Below are positions 33,899-47,639 of a stretch of 64,000 nucleotides of DNA, one piece after another. The stretch's first letter is position 1, and every line of letters begins with the position of its first letter. The translations under genes and the position numbers were made by a program. The stretch spans positions 231,168,383-231,232,382 of the forward strand of contig NC_053491.1 in the NCBI RefSeq assembly GCF_905171775.1. The letters are read 5' to 3'. The notes beneath the pieces were generated by a model. That model was not told where the DNA came from and searched no databases. It saw only the letters and a program-made list of their open reading frames with translations. Source of the DNA: Rana temporaria. Lineage: Eukaryota; Chordata; Amphibia; Anura; Ranidae.

Positions 33899-35340
33899 AG
33901 ATCTTTGATTTAGAGGGATTTACTTTTAAGTTTGATAATTCTTCATAGTATTTTAGTATCTTCATTAAGTTACGCATTGTAATCCTAGGATTGGAAATGT
34001 TGAACAATACATCATCCGTATAAGCTGCTTTTAATTGCTCCTCATCTCCTATCTTAGTTCCTCCTATGTCTGGACTATTTTGACTCGTTGCCAGGAGGGG
34101 TTTTAGCGACAACATGAATAGTAAGGATGAAAGGGGGCACCCCTGTCTCGTTCCATTAAACATTTTGTGGAGATGAAGCCCCATTAATCTTTACATTTGC
34201 TGCAATGTGGTTGTAGAATATTTTGATCCATTGGATCATCCTCGAGCCTATTCCCATGACTTCCAGAGTGTTCATCATAAAATCCCCAGTCCACCCTGTC
34301 AAAAGCTTTTTCAGCATTTATCGACAGGAGTAGGCCTGGGGTATTTTCCTCTCTAATTTTCTGTAGCAAGACAAGAGCAATGTTCTCTCTCAATTGTCCC
34401 TTCCTTCTCTTCCAGGGTTGAACCCTACCTTATCCGCATGCACCAAGTCAGTCATCAGGTCTTTCATCCTAGTAGCTAGCACTTTTGCAAAATAATTTTG
34501 TATCTGCGTTTAACAAGGATTTTGTTTTTTAGCTTGAGCATAGAGTGACACCCTTTCCCTCATTTGTAATAATTGTAATTAATGCCAATAATGCTTCTCT
34601 TGTCATCTCATAGTTTGTTCCAAGTCAGTGGCATCTTAAGAGCATTATAGGCCCCCGGGCAATACAGTGCACTGGGGCCCTGTCTACACAATCGTGCATG
34701 AGAATTTACTGACAAAAATCATGAAATTTACTGGCAGAACCACATTTGTTTTACTGGCACTGCAAAAAAAGGACCTACAATTACAGTTTTACAAATTTCT
34801 TCATTGACATGAAGGTTAGGTTACTATAACCCAGATTGCTCAGAGTTTCCTCTTACATCAGAGTCTGCAGGAGTCCCCCAGAGCCTACAGTTCTAACCCG
34901 CTGCTCTCCACCATTTTTTACTGGGGTCGCTGGGCACCCGATTGGGGCCCCCTAGGCAAGTGGGGCCCCTGGGCAACTGCCCAGCGTGCCCAATGGAAAA
35001 GACAGCCCTGTTCCAAGTCCATTCATATATGAGCATAATTTGGGGATAAGATTTCTTTAAACTTTTTAAAATAATAAGTCGTGAACACATCTGGGCCTGG
35101 ACTTTTTCCCAATGCAAAGTCTTTTAACGCTGCATTAATCTCTTCTTCCATTATGGGTTCTTCTAGAGCAGGTAGCTTTCTCTCTATTACTTAGGGTAGT
35201 CTAGATGCTTTGATAAATGATTTTATCTTTTCTGTTCTTTGTATTTCCTGTTGTCCCTTATGTATTACCGAATATAATGCCCCATAATATTTTTGGTACA
35301 CTCCTGCTATTTCTGTTGTCGAGTACACCATATCCTGACA
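33899..35340 (-). pseudogene. Tx1/L1-like LINE fragment, minus strand, interrupted by a hAT element
   Basis: Minus-strand pieces encode reverse-transcriptase motifs: GLLLSINAEKAFDRVDWGF (about 34290), KMFNGTRQGCPLSSLLFML (about 34150) and YTDDVLFNISNPRI (about 34010, a variant of the YADD box). Further upstream, ATTEIAG-like and YQKYYGALYSVI (about 35290) resemble the region before the RT. The frames are broken. Confidence 0.8.
34626..35010. mobile_element. hAT-type MITE, 385 bp, with 8-bp TSD
   Basis: TTCCAAGT is present at 34618..34625 and 35011..35018. The ends are CAGTGGCATCTT and, inverted, CAGGGCTGTCTT. It is inserted in the minus-strand LINE. Confidence 0.85.
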
Positions 35341-35418
35341 AGTGACATGCTGCATCTGCTGACAAAGAATGTGGCAAGTAAGACACTGCATCTGCCGACA
35401 AGTGACGTGGCAAGCTGC

Positions 35419-36312
35419 CAGAGGCGGCTCTAGGCTTTGAGAGAGAGACAAATAGATGGAGGTCAATGGGACTGGAGAGGGATGGGGGAATACTGTTGGT
35501 TGGTGAGGCATAGGAAAGAAAGAAAGGTGCCCCTTACACCAGAGTACTCACTGCGAGGCAGGAGAGAGAAGGGAGGGAGTGTATGGATCAATCAGACCAG
35601 GGGTGTATCATGAAATAAGTTGGCCGGTGTGAGAGCTGCTTAAAGTAGGCGTGTCCGAGATGACTTACATGGTGCATAATATGGTAATGTTAAATAGTGA
35701 ATGGGGGTGGGTAGTATGTGCAGGAGAGGGGCACGGAGGCAATAGAGGTGGGTAGTATGTGCAGGAGGGGGGGGCACTGAGTGAATAGGGGTGAGTGGCA
35801 TCTGCAGGAGGGGGGCACAGAGTAAATGTGGGTGGCATCTGCAGGAGGGGGGCACAGAGTGAATGAGGGTGGGTAGCATCTGCAGGAAGGGGGCACGGAG
35901 TAAATGGGGGTGGGTGGCAGGAGCGGGGCACAAAGTGAATGGGGGTGGGTGGTATCTGCAGGAGGGGGTCACGGAGTGAATGGAAGTGGGTGGCATGTTC
36001 AGCAGGGGAGTGCAGATGGGCTGAAAGTAAATGGTGTGAACAAGCCCCAATGCATTGCTCCAGCACTGCAGAGACCACCGATATGCACTGAGAAAGTGAA
36101 GCTAGCCGTACACACACAGCACCAGAACGGGCTGAGAGAGGAGGAGGATAATACCTGCGTGCAGTCGTGTCTTTACAAATGTGACAGGAGCCAGAGAGCG
36201 ACAGGCACAGCTTTGTCTAATCCATGGGTGCTCTGTGGGCCAGATTAGCCAGCTGCGAAGCCCCTATGAGCGCGATGCCTTAGGCGACCGCCTAATTAGA
36301 CAGCCGCCTCTG
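35419..36312. mobile_element. hAT-like non-autonomous element with internal minisatellite
   Basis: The ends are CAGAGGCGGCTCTAGG and, inverted, CAGAGGCGGCTGTCTAATTAGG, a long matching terminal repeat. No clear TSD. The inside (35690..36005) is a G-rich minisatellite with unit close to GAATGGGGGTGGGTGGCATC and TGCAGGAGGGGGCAC. Confidence 0.7.
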
Positions 36313-36624
36313 AACTTAAGTACTTCTGTATAAAATAGCTTCTCTCGCCAACTGTCTCGACAATGAAGGAATACACACATTGTTCCTTTGTACCACAATA
36401 AAATCCACCATTTGTTTATTTTGAGTCTTATTTTACAGTAAAGATTTCTCCACATCACCATGGCTGAGTACAACTTAGCCCTTGACAGCTTTTTCTTTGA
36501 TGAGTTTTGTAGACACTTTGCACTGAAATTGTTATTGTGTGACACACTCATGTACCTGTTGGAACCAGGTATGTGAATCTGACATAGGAGTCGTGGCATA
36601 CTATGGTGCTGATTTGTTCCAACT

Positions 36625-36787
36625 GGAGAATGCAGAATCTGGTGCAGCTGTGCATGGTAACTAATCAGCTTCTACCTTTTAGCTTGTTCAATTAAAGTGT
36701 TTGTAACCCTACAAAAATGGATCCGGTTTTCTTATAGCAGGTTAAATAGCACAGTGCTTGTGCTCTGTAACCTTTCCCTCTCTAAAC

Positions 36788-36828
<41 letters not shown>

Positions 36829-37440
36829 CTGGTACTGCCCTCCCCCTGTAAACTGACCACGGTTTATAATGGCTGCTGAGCCCTGACACCGTGGTCAGTT
36901 TACGTGGCTCCTTCATCCGCAGCTCTCCTCTGTCCTCTCCTTCCTGTCAGCTCCGTATGAGTGGTCTCCACCCCCCGCCACTATTCGCAGTACATTCAAC
37001 AAATTTCACTGCCTGCCCCTCTCCTTTCTGCAGCGAAATCTCACAGTGCAAGTGTTTATTGAAATGAAGCCTCGTAATAAAATTTTCAGATATCTTGAAG
37101 CTGGTCACATGACTCCCGGCTGTTCTGCTACTCCGATCCAGGGCTACAGTGGGAGGGGCAGAGCAGCCAGCACGGTGGTCACATGACCTCTTGGCTGACA
37201 TCAGAGGGAAAGCTCAGCCCCTTCCATTGTAGCCCGGGGATCACGTGACCGGCCTGAAAAGCAAGAGGGGAAAAAAAAAAGGTATCTATTGCAATGAACA
37301 CTTACACTGTGCATCATCACCTGATAATGGAGAGGGGCTGACAGTGAATTGAATTATAAAAGGTTACAAACACTTTAAGCTTTGATGGAAGCGGATTGGT
37401 TTCACCAGATTTTTGCACTCTCCAGTTTTAGTAAATTAGC
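36625..37440. mobile_element. Second GGGGTTGATTTAC-family MITE, interrupted
   Basis: Left part GCAGAATCTGGTGCAGCTGT and right part TTTTTGCACTCTCCAGTTTT, AGTAAATTAGCCC match the family; the left end is eroded. Split by the TTAA element at 36696..37374. Confidence 0.7.
36696..37374. mobile_element. Nested TTAA MITE (AGTGTTTGTAACC family)
   Basis: TTAA at 36692..36695 and 37375..37378; ends AGTGTTTGTAACC and its inverse GGTTACAAACACT. Contains a poly(A) run (36790..36823). Confidence 0.8.
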
Positions 37441-38561
37441 CCGTCTGTCCTCCATGCCGTTCAGCATAAATTGAACTTCCACCCATCCATATAATGACGC
37501 CAGTCAATATACCCAATTTTTTTTGTGGAATCGCCTAGCTGGCAACTGAATGGGGACAGGTATGAGTGGTTGGGCACTAGACCAGGGCTTGACCAATTTG
37601 CTTTGAATCTAGGAGCCAGCTGCTCAGAACTGCATGGCTGAGGCTTGGGCCAATAGGAATTTGGCAGTCCCATATATTCAGCAAAGAGACATCCCAAAAA
37701 CATCAGCAGCAATGTAGCACCTACACATTCAATGGGCAAGCCAGTCCACAAAAGCTTCCTCTTCACTTCATAAAACTTAATGAACGACCCCCCCCCGTTT
37801 GAGGGGTGGAACCCCACATGGCCATGCCATTTTCAAATTGTGACTGTGCAGAGAATAGTCAGCTGTCACAAAGCGGGAAGTGTTGGCGAGGGACGTGGGT
37901 ACATAGGAACATGTTATACCCTCAATATGCAACATGTTCCTAAAGGTGACCTTATCCTTTAATATATCGAAAACCACTATATTGTATGTTTTGCACTACG
38001 AAATGTGTATGAAAAAAAGGACCGCACCACCTCCAAGGTCAAGCTCTCTTATTGTGGGGGGGTCATTGAAGTTTGCCTATACAGATGGCCCACACGTCAT
38101 TTTATTGGATATCTTATTTATTATCCACTCACCGACCACAATATAGAAATATACGTTGCGACTTTGAAGTTTTTTTGCAACGCTATTGCGCATGCATCGG
38201 GCGGGAATCCGACACAAACGTACTAGGAGTTTGGTTGTCCCTGGACGCTACTGCACATGTGTCAGGCGGGAAATCTCGATGCATGCTTACTAGGAGGCCA
38301 TTTTCCCCCGCGGACGAGAATCAGACGTATGCGTACTAGCAGGCTGGTTTTTCACAGGGAATCACACTTCCATTTTTAGCCAGATCGGGCCATAGGATTT
38401 GTTTTCCTCCGATTAGTTGGTGCCGGAATGTGTCTGCATGCATCTTTTCCATCCTCTCTACATTGTATTTAAACAATATAAAAAAAAAAAAAAACTCAGC
38501 CAGCCTAAATCTGCATCAGGTAAATGCACATCTGAATTCACTCTATTGTCCGACACCTTAC
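37441..38561. other. Intergenic stretch with repeat fragments
   Basis: A fragment at 37890..37965 (ACATGTTCCTAAAGGTGACC) matches the TTAAAGGATAAGTTCACC-type MITE whose other end is at about 24235. The remainder shows no recognisable feature. Confidence 0.35.
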
Positions 38562-39084
38562 AGTGGTTCTAAAGGCTCAAGGATTTTATACATAAAAAAA
38601 AAAAGTGTGCAACAGCCCCCAATACTCGCACTCAAGATCCAGTGATGAGCACAAGAGCCTTGGCTCTCTCCCCTAATTGCCTGAGGCAGGAGCCATCGGC
38701 TCCCTCTGCTAGCAATCACAAAAATCTAAAACACTAAGAGCCTGTGTCTATGGCATCCGTTTGTTTGACATCAATTTGAAAGCTTCTGAGATCATCCTGA
38801 ATTCATTCATAGATGTATTAGACCTGCTTCAAGTGAGTATTGTATTCCTTGAGAAGGACACAGCAGCAGCACAGCCCAAATGATTAGCAAACATATAACC
38901 TCATCCAGTTAATCCTCACAAATACAAATGAGGGAATACATACATACATAAAATTTAGGTTGCACCGATAGTTTTTTTTCCCATCAGTGAGTACTAGTAC
39001 CGATATCTTGCAATGCGATTTTCAGCCATACAAAATGAATTGCAAACTTTTCCTGTCCAAATTCAACGCAATTACCCCACCACT

Positions 39085-39087
<3 letters not shown>

Positions 39088-39126
<39 letters not shown>
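39088..39126. repeat. TG microsatellite
   Basis: About 19 TG units. Confidence 0.95.
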
Positions 39127-39128
<2 letters not shown>

Positions 39129-39470
39129 CACAGTATAGAAAGGGAAGTGCCATCCAGTGCAGCAATGGGCAATTAAAAATGTAATAATAAAGTACATATC
39201 TTGTCAAATGCAAATCTGCAGTGTCCCTATCCCACAGATCATAGAAAACCACGGCCACCGGGGAGGTGCTCACAGGGCTGGAGGAGAAGTTCCTGGACTC
39301 TGTGGGTATTGGGTGGAAGTGATGTCAGTTTTGAGGGGGCACGGATAGCTTATACATCTTTCAGCCCTCCAAGTTCCTCCAGCGGCTGTGGTTTTCTATC
39401 ATTGGCGGGACCAGGGCCAGATTAAGAACATCATGGGCCTGGTGCTGAGGATTTTGGTGGGGCCTTTTAG

Positions 39471-39743
39471 GCTGCATTCACACCTCCGCGACAAGTAACA
39501 CCGCGTACGCGGCGTATTTTGCCGCGAATAGTGTAACTTTTTTTTTACAAATCCTTCCTATTGCTTTGTATGGCCGAACGCTAATGCCGCCTGAAAAAAA
39601 GGGTCCGGGACTTTTTTTCATGCCGCAGCTGTACGGCGTCTATGAGATGTGAACCATCTCATAGACAGCAATGGGAATTCTCCCCTAAAGCGGCACGAGC
39701 GGCCGGCGTCGGGCGTTTTGTCGCGGAGGTGTGAATGGGGTGT
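39471..39743. mobile_element. MITE (CATTCACA family), second copy
   Basis: Ends GGCTGCATTCACACCTCCGC and GCGGAGGTGTGAATGGGGTG; the interior is similar to 27835..28101 in the opposite order. Confidence 0.6.
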
Positions 39744-40379
39744 AATAAATAATAAATAAATGCGTGGGAATGACATGAACGCAGCCCAGCCAAGGCAAGT
39801 GACCAAAGGCACAGAACCCAGAAGGAAGACCAGGTGAAGATGGAAGTGTCCAGGCCCCACCTGATTCATCGCAGTACTGGAGGGCTCAGTCTGAAAATGT
39901 AAGTGTACACTAATGTGCTAATATGCTGTGCATACTTGTACGTTGTGGCATAACCTACCCCAGGGCCTCTAAAAAGTAGTAATGTCAGGAAAGTTTACTA
40001 CCGCTTTATTATCACAGGATCCCAGGAGCCTCTCATGGGGCCCCCTACTGACCCGATGGACGGTGGCCCTCGGGCAGTGCCTAAGTGCACAGTTGCCAAC
40101 ATTTAAAAAATATTTTCAGGGCCACTTTTTTATATAAGTGCTATATTTAGAGTAGCTGAGATCCCCGATGTTCCTCTATACATCATAGTAGTAATCACAA
40201 AATTAAATGAGTACTAATAATGGGGCAGAACAAATATGAGAACTGAGATTTCCTTTAGTTGAACTAACAAAAGTGTGTCTATTCTAGAGCTGGTAACATC
40301 GAGGATATTCAGTATAATTTTAAAGAACTGTTTTTGTGGGTAAGCGACATAGGGGAGGAGTATGGACGGTATATAAGTG

Positions 40380-40640
40380 GGAAGTATGTGCAGGTGAGGG
40401 AGAGGAATGTGGAGGGTCTAACAGTGGGCACTATGTACAGGAGAGGAGTACAAAGGGTACGGAAAAAAGCACTATGTACAGGAGAGGAGTGTGAAGGATA
40501 TGACAATGGGCAGTATGTACAGGAAGAGTGAGGGGGTATGACAGAGGGTAGTACGTACCAGAGAGAAGTGTGGCGGGTATGATGGGGCAGTATGTACAGG
40601 AGAGGAGTGTGGAGGGTATGACAGTGGGCAGTCAAGTCAA
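40380..40640. repeat. Minisatellite, unit about 41 bp
   Basis: Imperfect copies of GGGCAGTATGTACAGGAGAG plus GAGTGTGGAGGGTATGACAG. Confidence 0.75.
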
Positions 40641-42847
40641 TCTATTAATCAACTTGAGTACAACCAGCCTGTTTTTTTTTTTCTTAAAGCAATCAGTGCT
40701 GCCAGCTAAAGTTAGCAACACTGATCATTGTACGCACTGGCAGAACACAATAACACTGCAGGGTGATTCCCCCATCCACAGGTCAGCAGGTGAGAGTGTG
40801 CGTGGGGAGAGATACTAGTCATTGGCTGGGTAGGCACTGGTAGTATCAGAGCCAGATACACACAGGTTACATACGCCACGATCGTTAGAGCGAGAACAAT
40901 AATTCTAGTACTAGACCTCCTCTGTAACGCTAAACATGTAACCTAAAAAATGTAAAGCATCGCTTAGGATACCAAAAAAAAATTGTGCTAACTTAACCAC
41001 TTGCTTACTGGGCACTTAAACCACCTTCGTTCCCGGAGCAATTTTCAGCTTTCAGCACTCTCACACTTTGAATGTTAATTACTCAGTCATACAACATTGT
41101 ATCCAAATGAATTTTTTGTCCTTTTTTTCATACAAACAGAGCTTTCTTTTGGTGGTATTTGATCACCTCTGGACTTTTTATTTTTTGCGCTATAAATGAA
41201 AAAAGGCAGAAAATTTTGAAAAAAAAATGAATTTTTCTTAGTTTATGCGATAAAATTTAGCAAAATATTAATTTTTCTTCATAAATTTTGGCCACAATTT
41301 ATACTGCTACATGTCTTTGGTAAAAATAACCCAAATTAGTGGATATTATTTGCTCTTTGTGAAAGTTAGAGAGTCTACAAGCTATGGTGCAAATCATAAA
41401 AAAATTATCACACCTGTTGTACCGGTGCCTATCTCATTTCTTGGGGCCCTGAACACGCCAGGAAAGTACAAATACCCCCCAAATGACCCCTTTTTAGAAA
41501 GTAGACATTCCAAGGTATTTAGTAAGATGCATGATGAGGTTTTTGATGTTGTAATTTTTTCCCACAATTCTTTGCAAAATGAATATTTTTTTTATTTTTT
41601 TTTTCCCCCTCACAAAATTGTCATTGTAATAGGTTATTTCTCTCACATGGCATGTGTATACCACAAATGACACCCAAAAATACATTCTGCTACTCCTCCT
41701 GAGTATGGCGATACCACATGTGTGGGACTTTTTCACAGCCTGACCACATACAGAGCCCCAATATGCAGGGAGCACCATCAGGTGTTCTAGGAGCATAAAT
41801 TACACATCTAACTTGTTGACTACCTATTACACTTTTGAAGGCCCTGGAGCACCTGGACAATGGAAATGCCCACAAAGTGACCCCATTTTGGAAAGCTAAC
41901 ACCCCAACGTATAATCTATGAGGCATAATGAGTCTTTTGAATGATTCATTTTTTTCCAAACGTTTTGGAAAATGTGGGAAAAAAATGAAAACGCAATTTT
42001 TTTTTACGCAAAGTTCTCCATTTATAAGATATTGCCAACACATAGCCTATACATAGCAAAAATTACACCCCAAAATACATTCTGCTACTCCTCCTGAGTA
42101 TGGCGATACCACATGTGTGGGACTTTTTCACAGCCTGACCACATACAGAGCCCCAATATGCAGGGAACACCAACAGGTGTTCTAGGGACACATAGCATGC
42201 ACATGACAAGAATTACACCCCACAATACATTATGCTAAGCAAAGGGTAAACAAAAAATGTACCTGTGGTTTTAGTAGTGCAGTTGTCCACGGGACGATAG
42301 CACTGGTCCAGGCAGCAGGCAGGGACTTGGTCAGCAAAAGAAAATGCAATTGTCCAGGCAACATGCATGATGGCATAGGTCCTACAGGCAGCAGGCAGAA
42401 GTAGGGCCTCGTTCAGGACAGAATGGGGACAGGGGTAGAGGCTTCTCCCACCCAAATCTCTTTGAAGCCTCCGGGCAACCAGACCCTAATCTAGAATGAG
42501 AAAACAAAAACAATAGTTTTCTTCATCCAGAAAAACAATTCTGGAGCCCCTCACATGTGAGACCCCTGTGCTTTGAATCCCACTAGTCCACTGGCAGGGT
42601 AAAAGATCAGTCCAAGAGGCAGGCAAAAAGAATGGTCCAAACGGTCCAGGGTCAGTTCCAGATCAGGCAGAGGTATAAACAGAATCGGTAGGCATAAGCG
42701 TGGTCAAATAACAGTCCAGGGTCAGTTCCATATCAGGCAGAGGTATAAACAAAATCGGTAGGCAGAATCGTGGTCAAATAACAAGCCAGGGTCAAATACA
42801 GAGCAAGCAGAGGCATAAGGGGTGTAAAGGTAAATGTCAGGAAGTGA

Positions 42848-44722
42848 CTAATAATTTAGTAAGGAATGATAACGGCGGAAACAGCCAACTACGCAGAGGC
42901 CTGGTTGGGAAGGGCATTGGGCACAATAAAAACGGGTGTCTCTTCTCACTCCATCTTTGGAGCACACCCGGCATTTTTTTGGGGAATTTCGGCCTGTTGG
43001 TCCGGGAGGGATTTTATCTGGGAAGTGGCGCTCGTAGAGTCGGCTTACCACATCGGATCGAATGGTTGCTGGTGGGTTGCTGGGGTATAAAAGGGCAGTG
43101 GTGATTTCCTCCTGGTAATAAAGGTAGGATTTGGGTCTTGGAGTGGATTTTCGATATAATACGTAGGTGTTGTATATGGCCAAATTGAATAAGTAAATAG
43201 AAACTTTTTTATACCACTGGTATGATCGTCTTGTGGAAAGGTAGGGCTCGATCATTTGATCATTTAAATCGACACCCCCCATGAACTTATTGTATTCGTG
43301 GATACATTTAGGTTTCTGGATTTGCCCATTCCTCCTTCTGATGGTAACGCATGTATTGTTGTGGATGGTAGAAAGCACGTACACGTCCCTTTTGTCCCTC
43401 CATTTCACGGCCAGAACTTCCTCATTGCGTGCACTCGCCGTCTCCCCTTTTCTTAGCTTCTTGGTGACGAGGCTTTGAGGAAAGCCCTTCCGGTTCGACC
43501 GTACGGTGCCGCATGCGGGTGTCTTCTCTCTATACAGGTTTCGGAAAAGGGGCAAACTTGTGTAGAAATTGTCCACATACAAGTGGTAGCCTTTCTCCAT
43601 GAGCGGGTTTAGGAGTTGCCAAACAATTTTCCCGCTGGTCCCAATGTAGTCTGGACAATTAGGGGGGTGTAGCTGGCTGTCCTTTCCTTCATATATGTTG
43701 AAGGCATAGGTATATCCGGTGGCACGGTCACATAATTTGTAGAGCTTCACTCCATAGCGGGCCCTTTTGGAGGGAATAAATTGCTTTATGCCGAGCCTGC
43801 CAGAAAATTTTACAAGGGACTCGTCAACACAGATGTTTTGGTCCGGGGTAAACAACTGGGGGAAAATTTGGGAAAAATAATCTAGTAGTGGCCGAATTTT
43901 ATAAAGTTTGTCAAAATTTGGGTCATCTCGGGGAGGGCACTGGGTATTGTCACTATAGTGTAGGAATCGCATGATCATTTGATATCTGGACCTGGGCATT
44001 TTTGAGGAAAAGACGGGCATGTGGTAGATGGGGCGTTTTGACCAATATGAACGTATTTCGTTTTTGTGGTTTAGTCCCATACAGAATACGAGGCCCAAAA
44101 ATTTTTTAAACTCTTCCACTGTAAGGGGTCTCCATTGGAAGGGACGGGCATAATAGGATGTGGGGTGACTGGAAATAAATTGTTGGGCATAGAGATTGGA
44201 CTGGGAAACAATTGAGGCAAGCATGTCCTCAGTAAAAATTAAATTGAAAAAATCTATTGGGGCAAAATTTTCTGTGTCCACTTGGACTCCTGGCTGGGCA
44301 GTGAAAGGGGGAATGTTGGCTTCTCCTGAATTAGGAGGAAGCCACAAGGGGTACTGAAGGGAATAGGGAAGGCTGGCATGGGACCTACTGGTACGTGACC
44401 TTGCTTGACGAGGTGTTGCGGTTCTGGTGGATGGCACAGCGGTGCTGGTGGATGGCACAGCAGTGCTGGTGGATGGCACTGCCTCCTTAGCAATACACCT
44501 TCGTCTGGCGGGCGGACCCTCTTCCTCCTCTTCTTCCTCCTCCTCTTCTTCCTCCTCTTCCTCTTTCTCCTCTTCCTCTTCACTGCTAACTACCGGCTCA
44601 TAGTCAACATCAGATCCGGCGTCTGACCTTGCGGAGGAATCCGAATCGCAGAGCTCCCCGTTGCTCTCGTCGGCCGCAATAATTTCGTATGCCTCCGTAA
44701 GTGAAAAAGATCTTTTAGCCAT
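42848..44722 (-). CDS. piggyBac transposase, apparently intact (624 aa)
   Basis: The chosen start is the ATG at 44722..44720 (MAKRSFSLTEAYEI), giving 624 residues. The open frame extends upstream to 45073, but that part is translated minisatellite. Features: an acidic N-terminus with a Glu-rich tract (about residues 48-68) and Ser/Thr-rich repeats (82-100); the DDE core with candidate catalytic Asp at about 300 (NICVDESLVKFSGRLG), 384 (HLYVDNFYTSLPLF) and 485 (MGGVDLNDQ); and a C-terminal Cys/His zinc-binding region (CRVCSKDG, CAQC, GLC, GCF). The length is typical of piggyBac transposases. It would cut and paste its own element at TTAA sites in the nucleus. No stop or frameshift was found. 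Confidence 0.92.
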   Translation of the reverse strand: MAKRSFSLTEAYEIIAADESNGELCDSDSSARSDAGSDVDYEPVVSSEEEEEKEEEEEEEEEEEEEEEGPPARRRCIAKEAVPSTSTAVPSTSTAVPSTRTATPRQARSRTSRSHASLPYSLQYPLWLPPNSGEANIPPFTAQPGVQVDTENFAPIDFFNLIFTEDMLASIVSQSNLYAQQFISSHPTSYYARPFQWRPLTVEEFKKFLGLVFCMGLNHKNEIRSYWSKRPIYHMPVFSSKMPRSRYQMIMRFLHYSDNTQCPPRDDPNFDKLYKIRPLLDYFSQIFPQLFTPDQNICVDESLVKFSGRLGIKQFIPSKRARYGVKLYKLCDRATGYTYAFNIYEGKDSQLHPPNCPDYIGTSGKIVWQLLNPLMEKGYHLYVDNFYTSLPLFRNLYREKTPACGTVRSNRKGFPQSLVTKKLRKGETASARNEEVLAVKWRDKRDVYVLSTIHNNTCVTIRRRNGQIQKPKCIHEYNKFMGGVDLNDQMIEPYLSTRRSYQWYKKVSIYLFNLAIYNTYVLYRKSTPRPKSYLYYQEEITTALLYPSNPPATIRSDVVSRLYERHFPDKIPPGPTGRNSPKKCRVCSKDGVRRDTRFYCAQCPSQPGLCVVGCFRRYHSLLNY

Positions 44723-44739
44723 CGTTGGCAATGACAAAA

Positions 44740-45060
44740 GATGGCACGTGGCACTGATGACACTGACAGGTGGCACTGACGGCAAATGGGACGGGCAGAT
44801 GGCACTGATAGCAGGTAGCACTGATGGCAGGTGGCACTGATGGCTGACGGCACTGATGGCACGGGCAGGTGGCACTGATGGCAGGTGGCACTGATGGCTG
44901 ACGGCACTGATGGCACGGGCAGGTGGCAGATTGCACTGATGGCACGAGCAGGTGGCACTGATGGCAGGGGCAGGTGGCACTGATGGCAGGGGCAGGTGGC
45001 ACTGATGAGAATGCACTGGCTGGTGGCACTGGAAGGTGGCACTGGCAGGGACTGTGGGTA
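44740..45060. repeat. Minisatellite in the transposase leader
   Basis: Tandem imperfect copies of a short unit close to GGCAGGTGGCACTGAT, seen on the plus strand, lie directly upstream of the transposase start inside the piggyBac element. They stay open in several minus-strand frames, giving spurious proline/histidine-rich ORFs. Confidence 0.85.
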
Positions 45061-45526
45061 GTGTTTGTGTCACTCACTTTTTTTTTTTTTTTCACTGTAA
45101 CGATCGATCGCTGTAATGCACTGTAAAACTGTTATCTTTCTCTCCTCACACGCGGTCTGTGTGTAAGGAGAGAAAGCCGGCGATGAGAGATGATCTCATT
45201 TGTTTACATTCGAGATCATCTCTCATTGGACGGCTAGATCGAATGCTGAATGGCCGCTGTGATTGGCCATTCAGCACGATCTGTGATTGGCTGTGTCCGA
45301 GGGACACGGCCAACACAGTTTTCTGCAGAAGCGCGCTCGCGGGGACGCGCTTCCAGCAGAGAAACGGCAGGCCGTTTAAACACGGACACTTGGCACTTCA
45401 GGTCCGCGCTGCAGACGTATTTTTACTATAGTGCGGATCTGAAGTGGTTAACTAACTTTTTTTAATGAATGACATTTTTTTTTCCAAAAAAACATGTTTG
45501 AAAAATTGCTGCGCAAAATACCGTGC

Positions 45527-46137
45527 TAGAGCTGCACAATAATCGTTAAAAAAATCGTGATCTCGATTCAACCCCCCTGACGATCTTCAATGCAGAGCAG
45601 AGTTTGACGATTCTTTCATATAACAAGTGGAGAGACTTTCAGCTGTCAAAAGAAAATATCTGGGCAGTCTGCCAAGTTTTTAACAGGAAACATTGTAACT
45701 GACACTTCCTTCTTAGATCAAAGGGATACACTTCTGTATGTAAAGAAAAAATCTGGGCAGTCTGCGAAGTTTGTAAACAAAATGAAACATTGTAACCAAC
45801 ATTGTAACTAAATTTAACCACTTAAAGTCCAACAATTGTTTAAGTTAGAAAGCAATATTATTTGCTAGAAAATTACTTGGAACTGCCAAACATTATATAT
45901 ATTTTAGCAGAGACTCTAGGGAATACAATGGCTATTGCTGCAATATTTTATGTCACACTGCATTTTTCCACTTCAATGAATAATAAAAACCATAAAAACA
46001 AAAAACAGTGAAGTTAGCCCATTTTTTTTTTTTATGTGAAAGATGATGTTACGCCGCAACAATCGTGAGAGAATCGTGATCTATCTTCTAAGCAAAAAAA
46101 TTGCAATTCTCATTTTAGCCAGAATCGTGCAGCTCTG
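45527..46137. mobile_element. hAT-like MITE with near-perfect 8-bp TSD
   Basis: Ends TAGAGCTGCAC and inverse CAGAGCTGCACGATTCTGGC; flanks TACCGTGC (45519..45526) and TACCCTGC (46138..46145). It contains a fragment of the GAACCCCCAAACATTATAT repeat family. Confidence 0.7.
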
Positions 46138-47559
<1,422 letters not shown>

Positions 47560-47639
47560 ATTATTAAAAAACAGTCACATCTGCAGCACAATAAAATCCA
47601 TTGAATACAACGAAGGGGAACAAGAGGTTCATCTTAAGC

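Larger units (their letters stand above)
40997..45447 (-). mobile_element. Complete autonomous piggyBac-type transposon with TTAA flanks
   Basis: The element is bounded by TTAA at 40993..40996 and 45448..45451. Both ends begin CCACTT (left CCACTTGCTTACTGGGCAC; right, reverse complement, CCACTTCAGATCCGCAC), so the terminal inverted repeat is short. It carries one transposase on the minus strand, a minisatellite in the transposase leader and a 1.8-kb non-coding 3' side. The 3' side contains a duplicated segment of about 120 bp (41690..41815 and 42085..42205) and two to three direct repeats of about 70 bp (42640..42830). TTAA target duplication is the hallmark of piggyBac. Confidence 0.88.

Noticed and set aside
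35640..36117. Long Pro/His-rich minus-strand frames
   Set aside because: Translated minisatellite inside the hAT-like element.
44723..45073. N-terminal extension of the piggyBac frame (117 codons)
   Set aside because: It is translated minisatellite rich in Pro, His and Ser and open in other frames too; the ATG at 44722 begins the family-like acidic N-terminus.
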